Positions 43,221 through 56,500 of a stretch of DNA of 64,000 nucleotides are shown here, in pieces. Positions within the stretch are counted from its first letter, which is position 1. Each line of letters starts with the position of its first letter. The notes beneath the pieces were generated by a model. That model searched no databases. It worked only from the letters and a program-made list of their open reading frames with translations, and was not told the DNA's origin. Source of the DNA: Camellia lanceoleosa (Eukaryota > Streptophyta > Magnoliopsida > Ericales > Theaceae); assembly GCA_025200525.1 (NCBI GenBank), contig CM045761.1, positions 201,243,701 to 201,307,700 on the forward strand. Reading direction: 5' to 3'. A program made the position numbers and the translations under genes.

Positions 43221-44499
43221 TGTTGGAAATGGTTATAAATTTTAGGTAAAATTAAAATTTTAACCTAAGTTTGGTCTATTTTTTAGGTGGGTTCCGTGCG
43301 TCGATTTTCACGGGTCAAAGTGGCAACGCGTTTTATGCTGCGTTGTGATTCACGTGGTATATTTGGTTGCTCAAAACCATGGAAATGGAGTTTTGGTAGA
43401 AAACCTTTAAAGGTTTGAATAAGGCTTGTCCCACATTGATTTGGTATGAAGTTTTGAATGGGTTTATAAGGCATGGGTTTGGTACTTGGGGTGTGCCCCA
43501 AAGGGTACCCAAATGTTTTAGAGGGAGAGGTTATGGGCAAAATGGGCTAGACCCATTGGACTAAAAAATCACCACACGCACGCCGCCGCCAGCCGATCGG
43601 TTGGGTTGGGTTTGTCCGGCCCAATACTAATCTTTTTGGGTTAAAAACATTTGAATTTAATTTTATTTTTGGTAAAATAAAATCCAGAATTCAAATTAAA
43701 CTGGTTTGGTTTTTCTGTACATCCAAATAGGGCTCTTTCCCGTATTAAACCGGAAATAATCTAATTCAGATTTACTGTACACCCAAACAAGGCCCTTCCC
43801 GTTTTTGTTATCTGTTTGAATTGTAACCCAACAGATTTAAATCTGTTTGAATTCAAAGCTAACAGGTATCATACCTGTTTAATTCAAAACCTAGAGCCAC
43901 CATTCCATCTATAAATAGGACAGCCCTCATTTGGATTATTAGAACTCTAATTTTTCGTCCTTCATAATTCTGAAAACATTCTCTTCATGTTGCTGCATTA
44001 TTTTCTTGTCAGAGAGAGTATAAACACTTAGTGTGTTCGTTAGGTAAACAATTTGTAGTGCTGCTATTGTTTGTAGTAGATCATTTCATTCTGGGAGATA
44101 GACATCCAAATTTCGAAGAAATCTTTGTGGAGAGGACGAATCTGTCTTAAAGACACAGTGTCAAACATTGGGCTTGATCAGATAATTATTGAAAGAAATT
44201 AATCAAGTAAGTTGTTTAATTTATTATTCTGTTTTATTTTTTTTAAAATCAGATTTTAATTTTATTTATTAAAAGAAATTAATCAAGTAAGTTGTTTAAT
44301 TTATTATTCTGTTTTATTTTTTTTTAAATCAGATTTTAATTTTATTTTTGTAACAAAATAAAATCTGTTTTTATTTTTATTTCAAGTTTGATTTTTGTAA
44401 TCAAACAAATTCTCTTATTTTTTTTTTTTTTTTTTTTACGTTGTTGTTTAGTACACAAATAATTTAATTTATTTAAATACAAAGGAAGATTGTCCAACA
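43221..44499 (+). mobile_element. Solo LTR, copia-like (1279 bp)
   Basis: Starts TGTTGGAAAT and ends TTGTCCAACA, the typical TGTTGG/CCAACA ends of plant copia elements. Flanked by perfect 5-base duplications TGATA (43216-43220 and 44500-44504). A TATA box (TCTATAAATAGGA) near 43909 gives the plus orientation. A direct tandem duplication of about 76 bases lies at about 44192-44345. No internal region adjoins it. Confidence 0.82.
43909..43920 (+). promoter_or_regulatory. TATA box of the copia-like LTR
   Basis: CTATAAATAGGA followed by about 100 bases of leader-like sequence. It sits in mid-LTR, as expected of a U3/R promoter. Confidence 0.5.
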
Positions 44500-44504
44500 T
44501 GATA

Positions 44505-44873
44505 TACTTTCAATCCATCATTAAAATTCTCCATAGAAAATTCATATGAAAAATTAGTGATGGTGTTTTGTCATTCCTTTGATTTGATTTCTTAATATTA
44601 ACGTTATATTTAATTGAGAGATTTGAAAAGAGATTTAAAAGATAAAAATAAAACACTTCACCTAATTTCATATATATTTTTTCCTTCATTTTCTCAAATT
44701 TCTAACCAAACACAATGAACTTCTCTATAGAAGATCCATATGGAAGAGCAATCACATTACTCGACTTGATTTTGTAACATTAGTTGAATTCTCTACAAAA
44801 ATCCGTCATTAAAGATTATGAGTTCTAGTTTTATGTAAAGTTATGGAGTAATTTTTCTTTGGGATAAATTTAG
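44505..44873. other. Short intergenic stretch between two solo LTRs
   Basis: AT-rich with no gene. Contains paired TCTCCATAGAAAATTCATATG and CTCTATAGAAGATCCATATGG blocks that may be a degraded MITE. Confidence 0.4.
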
Positions 44874-46919
44874 GAAAATGTCACGCTCTAAAATTTGGAC
44901 AATTAAATATTAACTTAGGACTAAACCCCAATCAATATTCCATCATCCAAATCCTAGGGGTGAAACAAAAAAAAAAACTAAACACAAACTAAATCATTCA
45001 CCATAATTCTATAACTAACCAATACCTTCAACATTAAAGTAACAATAAATACTTCAAAACAACTTAAATAATGTAAAGTTACAACCCATGCCAAATTTTC
45101 AAAATACTAAGGTCATAAAAGAAAATAAAAATACATAAACTACTAACAACTATAAACATGAAAACAAAAAGAAGTCCAATCGACATGTCCTACGATCATA
45201 GTTATTTCTTGTCACCACCAAAGCCTCTACTAATCCTCAAGAAGGAAGCTCACCAAGGCCAAACAGAATCGGACCCAAGTTGCCAAGAGACAAACGGTCA
45301 AGATAATAGATACTCTTGGTATGAGTACAAGAATCAACACCCACGTGTCCACCAGACACAAACAAAAGTACATTAAATTCTTATTACTAGACAAGACAAG
45401 TAGTTCCAACCGCATCGAGACGAATGAGTAGTTTCTCGAGATATGGTGACATTTAGTTTCTTGTCCGTACACAACGAAATATAAATTGATTATAAAATAA
45501 ACAAAAATAGAAATAGAAATAGAAATATGGTGGGTCAGCCCTGCATAAAAAGTTAGTAAGACCCACCATCCTGCAAAAGAAAATAATGTTAGTGTAAATT
45601 AATCATAAGTAACTTGCTGAAGAAGTATAAAAATGTATCGTTTCATGTTTAAATAATTCGAATTGACGAAAACTTAAAGAACGAAAGTTATACAGAATCA
45701 AATTTTATAAAAACAACGCGGACGAATTTGACAGACACTGAACAGGTTAAGAGGAAAACTTGATCTAAAATTCTAGACGGAATTCAATCGAAAAAATCTC
45801 GAAAATGAACAAAACCGCCCTAAGATGATTTTTTTTTTTTCAAAAGTTCAAAACATGAAAAATGTGCAGAATAATGTTTTACTTGTTTACGCTAAACTAA
45901 TAAAAATGAGCTCGTTTTCGTGGGTTAAAACAAATTTATAAAATCTGCATTACTAAAATGAATCAAACCGACAATAACCAAGGTCATCTGATTATAAGTT
46001 CTAATCTATCTTTTTAATAAAAAACTACAACACAAAAGTTGTCCAAAATCACGTATACATACCTCTACTCAAATTTTATAATTTATTGAGGTCGATTACT
46101 ATTTTTCAAGATGTACAAATCAATAAACTCATAATTCAATTTTTGTACCTTAACCCCATCAATATAATTCGAACTATACATATAAGTTCATAATTTCTAC
46201 TTTGTACCTTAACTCAATTAAGACAATTCGAACTAACATACAAGTTCATAATCAATTCTTTGTACCTTGACTCCATTACTTCGGCCCTTCCCTTCTGGCC
46301 TACACATATATTCCATGTGCCTCCCATATACCTAACCCACTCCGAAGCCAAACTTGCACGGAGATATCGTCCCAAGTTTGACTCACACTCCCCGGATGGT
46401 TAGCATATACGTACGCGCGCAAATCAAAGCACTCGTCTACTCATGAGAACGAGACAACAATATATATAAATATCTCATCGACATCATGAGACAAATATAA
46501 CAATGCCGGGTATAAGGCATCAAACAACTCTCATAATCCTCACCTTTTTTTTTATACACTCTTTCTCACCATCACTCAAATAAAATAACAATCCATGGAG
46601 TCATGGTGGAGTAGAAGGAATTTATCTACGGGTTCTAATTAATTTTAGTTTCATATATTCAGGGGTGTGATTATAATCATAAAATAAATACATATAAAAA
46701 CCATAAATATTACATATACATCTAACCAAATAATGAAATCAATCCATCATCTACATGCAAATACAAAATCAAACCAACATCAAATAAATAAATACCAACA
46801 ACAAACCAATTCATCCTCTAACCAATATCTATGGATTCTAAGTTTATTCCAATTTCATATAATTATGAGTGTGATTAAATCCATAAAATAAATACATTAA
46901 AAAAAAAAAAAAAAACATA

Positions 46920-48640
46920 AACCTTGCATACACAACTAATTAAAATAATTGAAATCAATCAATCATCTAAAAACCCTAAACTTTACATATACAACTAATT
47001 AAAATAATTAAAATCAATCAATCATCTAAAAATCCTAAATCTTACATACACAACTAATAAAAATAATTAAAATTAATTAATCATCTAAAAACCCTAAACT
47101 TTACCTACACAACGAATCAAAGTAATTAAAATCAATCACTTATCTAAGAACCCTAAACTTTACATACACTACTAGTCAAAATAATTAAAATCAATCTATC
47201 ATCTATAACCCTAAATCTTATATCCACAACTAATCAAAATAATTAAAATTAATCTATCGTCTTTATGTAAAAACAAAATCAAACTAATATCAAACAAATA
47301 AAAATAAATACAACGAATTAAGCATAAATAAAGGGAAGTGGGTTTTGTACTTAAAATTATTTTTGAAGATCAAAGAATCACTCAAAGAATTAATAAAGTC
47401 ACCCAAAATAAAACCCTAAACCTTACATACTCAACTAATTCAAATAATTAAAATCAAACAATCATCCAAAAACTCTAAACCTTATATACACGTCTAATCA
47501 AAATAATTTAAAAATTAGTCAATCATCTAAAAATTCTAAACCTTACATACCCAACTAATCAAAATAATTACGATCAATTAATTATCTAAAAATCTTAAAC
47601 CTTACCTATACATGTAATCAACATAATTAAAATTAATCAATCATCTAAAAATCCCAAACCTTACATACCCAACTAATCAAAATAATTACGAATAATTAAT
47701 TATCTAAAAATCTTAAATCTTACCTATACATCTAATCAACATAATTAAAATTAATCAATCATCTAAAAATCCCAAATCTTACATACCCAACTAATTAAAA
47801 TTACTACAATCAATTAATCATCTAAAAATCCTAAACCTTACATATACGTCTAATCAACATAATTAAAATTAATCAATTATCTAAAAATTCCAAACCTTAC
47901 ATACCCAACTAAGGAAAATGAAAAATCCCCCTAAAAAAACTCCCCCTAATCCCCCTAATTTCCATTTTTGACAAACTGTTTTTTTTTTTTTTTTTTTTTT
48001 ACTTGAAAAGGAAATTCGGGGGATTCGGGCTCCCCCCCTTTCGAGCTCCCAATCAAATCCGCCCAACTAATTAAAATTACTACAATCAATTAATCATCTA
48101 AAAAATCCTAAACCTTACATATACGTCTAATCAACATAATTAAAATTAATCAATCATCTAAAAATTTCAAACCTTACATACCCAATTAATCAAAATAATT
48201 ACGATTAATTAATTATCTGAAAATCTTACACCTTACACGTACCACTAACCAAATTAATTAAAATTAATCACTCATCTAAGAACCCTAAACCTTGCACATA
48301 TCACTAATCAAATTAATTAAGATTAATCAAACATCTAAGAACCTTAAACCTTTCACGTAACACTAATGAAATTAATTAAAATAAATTAATCATCTAAGAA
48401 CTCTAAATATCACATATACACTAATCAAAATAATTAGATTAATCAATCATCTAAAAAAAAATAATAAAATCAATAATCATTTAAACACCCTAAACCTTAT
48501 ATATATCACTAATCAAATTAATTAAAATAAATCAATCATCTGAGAACCCTAAATTTTACTCGTTCCACTAATCAAATTAAATAAAATTAATCTCACATCT
48601 AAAAACCCCAAACATCTCATAGACACTAATCAAAATAATT
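46920..48640. repeat. AT-rich tandem array inside the giant LTR
   Basis: About 25 imperfect copies of a unit of about 60 bases of the form CCTTACATACACAACTAATC, then AAAATAATTAAAATCAATCA, then ATCATCTAAAAACCCTAAA. Between about 47550 and 48200 alternate units are more alike (ACCCAACTAA versus ACGTCTAATCAAC types), so a dimer of about 120 bases is the higher-order unit. Non-coding. Interrupted at 47913-48061. Confidence 0.8.
47913..48061. mobile_element. 149-bp insertion in the tandem array
   Basis: Sequence unlike the array (GGAAAATGAAAAATCCCCC..., a run of more than 20 T, GGAAATTCGGGGGATTC). It is flanked on both sides by CCCAACTAA (47904-47912, 48062-48070). The nine-base flank may be a target duplication, but the same bases belong to the array unit, so that is uncertain. 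The interior pairs as CCTAATTTCC with GGAAATTCGG. Confidence 0.5.
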
Positions 48641-49380
48641 AAGTTAATTCATCCTCTACATCCACATACAAAAATATTAAATCACATCAACCTAATAACA
48701 TAAATAAATAAGTAAACTAACAAATCAAACATAATCAAGAAAAATAAGTTTTATACTCACAATTATTTTTAAAGATTGAAGCAAGACTAAAAGAATTAAT
48801 TGAACCACCAAAAGTAAAACCCAAAATCCTATCTTTTTTCTTCGTTTTTCTTTTTCCTTCTATCTTTTCACGCCACGCACACTCACACATTTCTTTCTTC
48901 TTTTCTTTCTTCTTTGATGATCTCTCTCTCTCTCTCTCTCTCTCTTGCCGCCGCACAACACTTCTCTTTCTTCTTTCTTTGTTTTCTTATAATTCACTTA
49001 TAACCTAATTGACTATAAATTATATATATATAAACCTAAATCTCATCCATAACAACCTAATAAATTATTATATAATATTACACAACAAATTATATTATAT
49101 ATAAATATAAATATACGATAATATATATATATATATATAAATAACAAATATAAATACACCTCTTTTTTTTATGTATAAATGAATATATAAATATAAAAAT
49201 TTTGATTAATTATATATAATTAAATACCACATTAAACTAATTAAATATCACATTAAATTAACTAAACAATACATTAAATTCTCATGTATCCATATAATTA
49301 ATAAAGTCAAAAATAAAATAAGATAATAATAATTATAATAATAAATAATGACTAAAGAAAATTAGAGTCGCTACAGAAAA

Positions 49381-50177
49381 TTTCCGTCATTTCTGAGTAA
49401 TATTAAAATTTTTAAAAATTCTATTAAAATTTTTATTAAATATCTTATATGAATATAAAATTCATATGAATACGAGTCTTACACATATAAAATATTTAAG
49501 AAAAATTTTAATAGAAGCATTTTTCCTCGTCTATAGCATGTTAGACTTATTTTTTGGGATCAATAATGTTAGATGGTCTGAAAAAATATAACTCGAATGA
49601 TTTGAAACATTCAAAACAACGTCATTTTAAATATAAAATACATCATTCTAACATATTTAAACTGACGTGCCTGGCCTCTCGCGGTGTGTCAACATATTGT
49701 CCGCTTTGGGGTTTACCGGTGACTTAGGTGTCCTCCACTTTGTTCCTCGAAGAAAAGGCCTGTTGAGAAGGAAAGGCCTGTTTTGGGCTACGCTTATAGG
49801 AGTGCAAGGTGTCCTCGCAGTCGATGTGGGATAGACCTTGCTGATAACCCCTTTAAACCGACGCGTGGCGCTCGCCAGGTCAACATATTGTCATTTGCTG
49901 GGTTTACCGGTGACTTGATGTCCCTCACGGCTTGTTGTCTCTCTCGAGATGGAGAAAAGCGCTTAGATGGAGAGGTCTGCAAGGTGTCCCTCCCTGGTCG
50001 ATGTGGGATAGACCCAACATAAACTATTCAAACCACAAAAATTCAAACCACTAAACATTTTTAGAGATGTGAGAGTCGGTTCCATCCACTGGTCAAACTT
50101 TTAACGAAGGGTGTTTTGGGTATTAAACGATCCATCAGGCGTGCTCACCAATCTAGGGCATGATTGCGAAAATCTCC
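49381..50177. other. Region upstream of RPB1 with a tandem duplication
   Basis: No gene. 49685-49850 and 49875-50015 are two diverged copies of one module: CAACATATTGTC, GGGTTTACCGGTGACTT, GCAAGGTGTCC, GTCGATGTGGGATAGACC. Likely a remnant of an LTR or other dispersed repeat. It ends about 160 bases before the RPB1 TATA-like element. Confidence 0.6.
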
Positions 50178-50184
50178 TATAAAT
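50178..50184 (+). promoter_or_regulatory. Possible RPB1 TATA box
   Basis: TATAAAT about 325 bases before the RPB1 start codon, followed by a GAGAGA/CTCTCT-rich leader (50220-50260) as in many plant 5' UTRs. Not confirmed by any transcript. Confidence 0.35.
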
Positions 50185-50505
50185 CTCCTTCACATACCTC
50201 CTTTGTGGCGTTTCTCTATAACAGCTTCTTGTCTCTCTCATCACACACAGAGAGAGAGATCGGTTCTCTCTGCGAGCGATAAGAACACTTTCCACTGAAA
50301 CATCCAAACTAACCGTTAAAATTGAATAGTCTAGACATCAGTTTGTTTTGTTTTGTTTTTTTTTTTAAATTTTAAAAAACGATCTGTTTTGATCAAAATC
50401 GAAGCCTAATCGAGTAGTTTCAAACTTTCATCATGTTTTGATTTTGATTTTGATTTTGATTGAAATCCTCAACGATCTGTTGTAGTAGTAGTAGTTGTTG
50501 TAGCC

Positions 50506-53500
50506 ATGGATATCCGATTTCCATACTCTCCAGCGGAGGTCGCCAAGGTCCGGATGGTCCAGTTTGGCATCCTTAGCCCCGATGAGATCGTAATATTTTT
50601 CTTTAATTTTCAATCAATTTATGTTTTCCATGTATTTTTATTGAGAATTTGCCAAAAAACGAAAGAAAGACCCAATTCATCTTCATTTCTTTGGCTGTTA
50701 GGGTTTCAAAGGGGTTTTAATTTCTTGATGTTGTGTTTATTTCTGGCAGAGGCAAATGTCAGTGGTGCAGATCGAGCACAGTGAGACGATGGAGCGAGGG
50801 AAGCCGAAGCCCGGTGGGCTCAGCGACCCTCGGTTGGGTACTATTGACCGAAAGATGAAGTGTGAGACCTGTATGGCCAACATGGCTGAGTGTCCTGGCC
50901 ATTTTGGGCACCTCGAGCTCGCCAAACCCATGTTCCATATTGGGTTTTTGAAAACTGTACTCAGTATCATGCGATGCGTTTGCTTCAATTGCTCCAAAAT
51001 TCTGGCCGATGAGGTAGTTTTTTTGCTTCAATTTCTTCACTTATATCACTAACTTGTATGGAGTTCTTTTGCGTTTTTTCTTAAGCTTATGAGTTAAGAT
51101 GGTATCTTCAAATTGAAATCCAAAACCCACATGGGAATCTCTGATTGGTGGATTGGGAATTTGATCTTTTATTTGATACTGAGCTCTTGTGGAATTGATG
51201 ATGACTGCAGTATGATGAATTTGCATTCTGACAAGTGATAACACTGGTCATGGAATTGATCGCTTTTGGTTCTGACTTCGGGTTGTCTTGTTTAGGATCA
51301 TTACTTTGCATGAATAGAATTGGTAGAAATTTTAATTAGCATAGAATAGATAACAGTGCCTAGAGGGTGAAATACTAGTACTTTACTACTTTAGTGTGAT
51401 TTCGCTGTGATGAGTCGTGGGGTGAGTTATTCATTATAATTATCATTTTTAGTATTATCTTCGGAGGGCATAAATTGCCTATCTTACCAGTGTTTAAACC
51501 ATCATGTTTGTTTCTTGAAATCTAGAATTTGAAAAGCTATATAGGGGAATTAGACACGTGCTAAATGCATATATCTTGCCACAATTATCTATATATATGT
51601 TTGATGGTCTATATTTTCATGTATGCTTGTATCAACCACCCTTAATCCTCCTCTGCAGTTACTCTAAATCTATTACAACTGTTTGTACTTTGCTTTTCAA
51701 AAACCTGTTTATTTTCCAAAGCTACCATATTTGGTTGAGAAGGTCTCTTTGGTGACTGTATTAGTCACCATATTAAAGTCCATGTATTTCCCTTATTTTC
51801 TTCCCCACAATTATCTGATATGCATTGACCTTTTTAAATTATTTCCCTTATTTTCTTCCCCACTGTTCGAAGTATGTATTGGTGGAGCTTCCATTTCTTA
51901 TTCAATTGTTACTTTCGTAGGAGGAACACAAATTTAAGCAAGCTCAGAAAATTAGAAATCCAAAAAACAGACTTAAAAAGATCCTAGATGCTAGCAAGAG
52001 CAAAACAAAATGTGAAGGTGGCGATGAAATTGACACCCAAGGTCAAGATACTGATGAACCAGTTAAGAAGAGTCGAGGGGGTTGTGGTGCTCAACAACCT
52101 ACGCTCACTATTGAAGGTATGAAAATGATTGTTGAATACAAGCTTCAGAAGAAGAAAAATGATGACCCGGAACAGCTTCCTGAACCTGTTGAAAGGAAAC
52201 AGCAGCTCTCCGCTGAAAGGGTAGCTTCAATAAAGAAATGTTTCTAGCTATGTATTTTCTATGTTTTGTTCTCGTCAATTTCTAGCTGAGCAAGACTTAC
52301 AAAGCGAGCATTATATGACATTTTTACAGGTTTTAAATGTCCTGAAGCGTATTAGTGATGAAGACTGCAAGTTGTTGGGCTTGGATCCTAAGTATGCCCG
52401 TCCAGATTGGATGATTCTGCAAGTACTTCCTATACCTCCTCAGCCAGTGAGACCTTCTGTGATGATGGATACTTCTGCGCAGTGAGGCAAGTCTTTGTGT
52501 TGTCTCACACTCTTTTTATGAGGATTCTCCTTTCAAGATCTTGGTGTTGCAGCTACTCTTATTGATTTATGTTGGAGTTCACTGGATGTTGGTTTAGTGA
52601 ATTAATAGGTTCTAACTGCTGATGTTGTTATATGTCAGACAGGTTATTTACATGGAAATTTTTGTAATTGATTGTAAGAAACTTTTAGTTTACATATGTA
52701 TTTCAATATCTTGATCCCAACTCTCTTCTCCTGGAGCAAGATGATTTAACCCATCAGCTGGCTATGATCATTAGACATAATGAAAACCTGAGGAGACAGG
52801 AGAGAAATGGTGCTCCTGCACACATAATCTCTGAATTTGCACAGTTACTGCAGTTCCACGTAGCTACATATTTTGACAATGAGCTTCCGGGTCAACCAAG
52901 GGTATGTCTGCATCTGTGTACTCTCTTATCTAGATATTTATGATTGCAGTGGGTCTGATTGCAGTCTTGCTTTTCAGGCTACACAGCGGTCAGGCCGCCC
53001 CATCAAATCAATATGCAGTAGGCTTAAGGCTAAGGAGGGCCGTATTAGGGGTAATTTGATGGGTAAACGTGTGGATTTTTCAGCACGGACAATCATCACC
53101 CCAGATCCAACCATTAACATTGATGAACTGGGTGTACCATGGAGTATTGCATTAAATTTAACTTATCCAGAAACTGTCACTCCTTATAACATCGAAAGGT
53201 CTGATGTTTTAGAAACTTCATTCTGTTTTACTTTTTATACGTCCAGCTCTATTTTCATTTAATATTATTACCTTTCTGGCCAAGCTGAAGGAGCTTGTTG
53301 AATATGGCCCTCATCCTCCACCTGGAAAGACTGGAGCCCAGTACATCATCAGAGAAGATGGTCAGAGGCTTGATCTTCGTTATTTGAGGAAAAGCAGTGA
53401 TCATCATCTGGAGCTCGGATACAAGGCAAAAAGCCTGTTTGTGTTTTGAATGGATATTTATTTGGTTCCTTACATATATATATCAGCTTGAATATGCACC

Positions 53501-56500
53501 ATCTTCATTGCAGGTGGAGCGACACTTACATGATGGAGACTTTGTTCTCTTCAATAGACAACCGAGTCTGCATAAGATGTCTATCATGGGGCACAAAATC
53601 AAGATCATGCCATACTCAACCTCCGTTTGAATTTATCTGTTACTTCCCATAATGCAGATTTTGATGGAGATGAGATGAACATGCACGTCCCTCAATCATT
53701 TGAAACCAGAGCAGAAGTTTTGGAGTTAATGATGGTACCTAAGTGCATCGTGTCACCTCAAGCAAATCGACCAGTTATGGGTATTGTGCAGGACACACTT
53801 TTAGGTTGCCGCAAGATAACAAAGAGGGATACATTTATTGAGAAGGTGATATAGTTCTATTATATTTGTGTCGAGTTTTCTTCATGTGCTTAAATATGAT
53901 GATCTCCTCAAATTTTGTAGTTGTAATCCTAACCCTTTGTTTGGTTTCTGTAGGATGTTTTCATGAACATCTTGATGTGGTGGGAGGATTTCGATGGAAA
54001 GATACCACAGCCAGCAATTTTGAAGCCTAGACCTCTTTGGACAGGAAAGCAAGTGTTTAATCTCATCATTCCAAAGCAGATAAACCTCTTGAGGACATCA
54101 GCCTGGCACGCTGAAACTGAAACTGGACCTATAACCCCAGGAGACACTCAAGTTCGAATAGAAAAAGGAGAAGTTATCTCTGGCACTCTTTGCAAGAAAA
54201 CCCTTGGCACATCTACTGGAAGTCTTATCCATGTTATCTGGTATGTTTGTAAAAAATTGGAGAAAAATAATTAGGATATTTGTTTCTTCATTATGTAAAG
54301 CATGCATTAGAGTCTTTTCTGTTTGCATATTCAGGGAGGAGGTTGGTCCTGACGCTGCTCGCAAATTCCTGGGACATACCCAGTGGCTTGTTAACTATTG
54401 GCTTTTGCAGAATGGTTTTAGCATTGGTATTGGAGACACAATTGCAGATGCCGCGACTATGGAGAAAATTAATGAAACTATTTCTAAAGCCAAGAGTGAG
54501 GTGAAAGATCTTATCAGGGCTGCCCAAGATAAGCAGTTGGAGGCTGAGCCTGGCCGGACAATGATGGAATCATTTGAGAACAGAGTGAATCAGGTGGAGG
54601 AATTATATGAATGTTTTTTTTTTTTTTCTGAAGGTCTTACGCCTGGTTGATTTTTTTAATACATGGTTTACCTGTTCAGGTGCTCAACAAGGCTCGTGAT
54701 GATGCTGGAAGTAGCGCGCAGAAGAGCTTAGCAGAGAGTAACAATCTGAAGGCAATGGTCACAGCAGGGTCAAAAGGAAGTTTTATTAATATATCTCAGA
54801 TGACTGCTTGTGTGGGGCAGCAAAATGTTGAGGGTAAGCGTATACCATATGGCTTCATAGATCGTACTCTTCCCCATTTCACGAAGGATGACTATGGACC
54901 TGAAAGTCGTGGGTTTGTGGAGAACTCTTACCTACGAGGTTTGACCCCTCAAGAGTTCTTTTTCCATGCTATGGGTGGTAGAGAAGGTTTGATTGATACG
55001 GCTGTCAAAACGTCTGAGACTGGATACATCCAGAGGAGACTAGTGAAAGCTATGGAAGATATTATGGTCAAATATGATGGTACAGTTAGGAACTCATTGG
55101 GGGATGTTATACAGTTTCTATATGGGGAAGATGGTATGGATGCTGTTTGGATTGAATCGCAGAAGCTGGATTCTCTTAAAATGAAGAAGTCCGAGTTTGA
55201 TAATGTTTTCAAATATGAGATTGATGATGGGAACTGGAACCCGAGCTACATGTTGCCGGAACATGTGGAGGATCTGAAAACTATCCGGGAGTTCCGCAAT
55301 GTGTTTGATGCTGAAGTCCAGAAGCTTGAAGCAGATCGATTCCAGCTTGGAACAGAAATTGCTACGACTGGTGATAACACTTGGCCTATGCCTGTGAATC
55401 TCAAGCGGCTTATTTGGAATGCACAGAAGACATTTAAGGTTGACTTGAGAAGACCCTCTGATATGCATCCAATGGAGATTGTGGAAGCTGTTGATAAGCT
55501 TCAGGAGAGGCTGAAGGTTGTCCCTGGTGATGATTTGCTGAGCATGGAAGCACAGAAAAATGCCACCACATTCTTCAACATTCTTCTCCGTAGCACATTT
55601 TCCAGTAAGAGAGTGTTGAAAGAGTACAGGCTTACTCGTGAAGCATTCGAGTGGGTTATTGGTGAGATAGAATCACGATTTTTACAGTCACTTGTAGCAC
55701 CTGGAGAAATGATTGGGTGTGTTGCTGCGCAGTCTATTGGTGAGCCTGCCACGCAGATGACCCTGAACACCTTTCACTATGCTGGTGTGAGTGCAAAAAA
55801 TGTCACTCTGGGAGTTCCTCGGTTGAGAGAAATTATTAATGTGGCCAAAAAAATCAAAACCCCTTCTCTCTCTGTCTACTTGAAGCCTGAAGTTAGCAAG
55901 ACAAAAGAAAGGGCCAAGAATGTCCAGTGTGCTCTTGAATACACTACTCTACGCAGTGTAACACAGGCTACTGAAGTGTGGTATGATCCAGACCCCATGA
56001 GCACAATCATAGAAGAGGATGTTGATTTTGTCAAGTCTTATTATGAAATGCCTGATGAAGAAATTTCCCCAGATAAAATTTCTCCGTGGTTACTCCGTAT
56101 AGAGTTAAATCGTGAGATGATGGTTGATAAGAAGCTGAGTATGGCTGACATTGCAGAGAAGATCAATCTTGAGTTTGATGATGATTTGACCTGCATATTT
56201 AATGATGATAATGCTGAAAAATTGATTCTACGGATCCGTATCATGAATGATGAGGCTCCTAAAGGTGAGTTGCAGGATGAATCTGCAGAAGATGATGTTT
56301 TCCTGAAAAAGATTGAAAGTAACATGCTGACAGAAATGGCCCTTCGAGGTATCCCAGATATTAACAAGGTATTCATTAAATCAGGTAAAGTGAATAAATT
56401 CGATGAGAATGAAGGATTCAAGCCTGAGAATGAGTGGATGCTTGATACCGAAGGAGTCAATCTTTTGGCTGTTATATGCCATGATGATGTTGATGCTAGG

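Larger units (their letters stand above)
44879..49375 (-). mobile_element. Giant solo LTR (4497 bp)
   Basis: On the minus strand it runs TGTAGCGACTCTAAT to TTTAGAGCGTGACA. The flanks are perfect 5-base duplications GAAAA (44874-44878 and 49376-49380). No gag/pol or partner LTR is found, so it is a solo LTR of about 4.5 kb, at the upper end of plant LTR lengths (Ogre-type elements have LTRs of that order). Its middle third is an AT-rich tandem array. Superfamily is inferred from size, ends and duplication length only. Confidence 0.8.

Noticed and set aside
43283..43540. 85-residue minus-strand reading frame
   Set aside because: It lies wholly inside the copia-like solo LTR, antisense to it, and has no domain or start context.
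46920..48640. CRISPR-like array
   Set aside because: Repeats are imperfect, contiguous, AT-rich and without unique spacers; this is a plant tandem repeat inside an LTR.
48735..48956. Lys/Glu-rich minus-strand frame
   Set aside because: Generated by a CT microsatellite and CTT-rich tract at the edge of the giant LTR.
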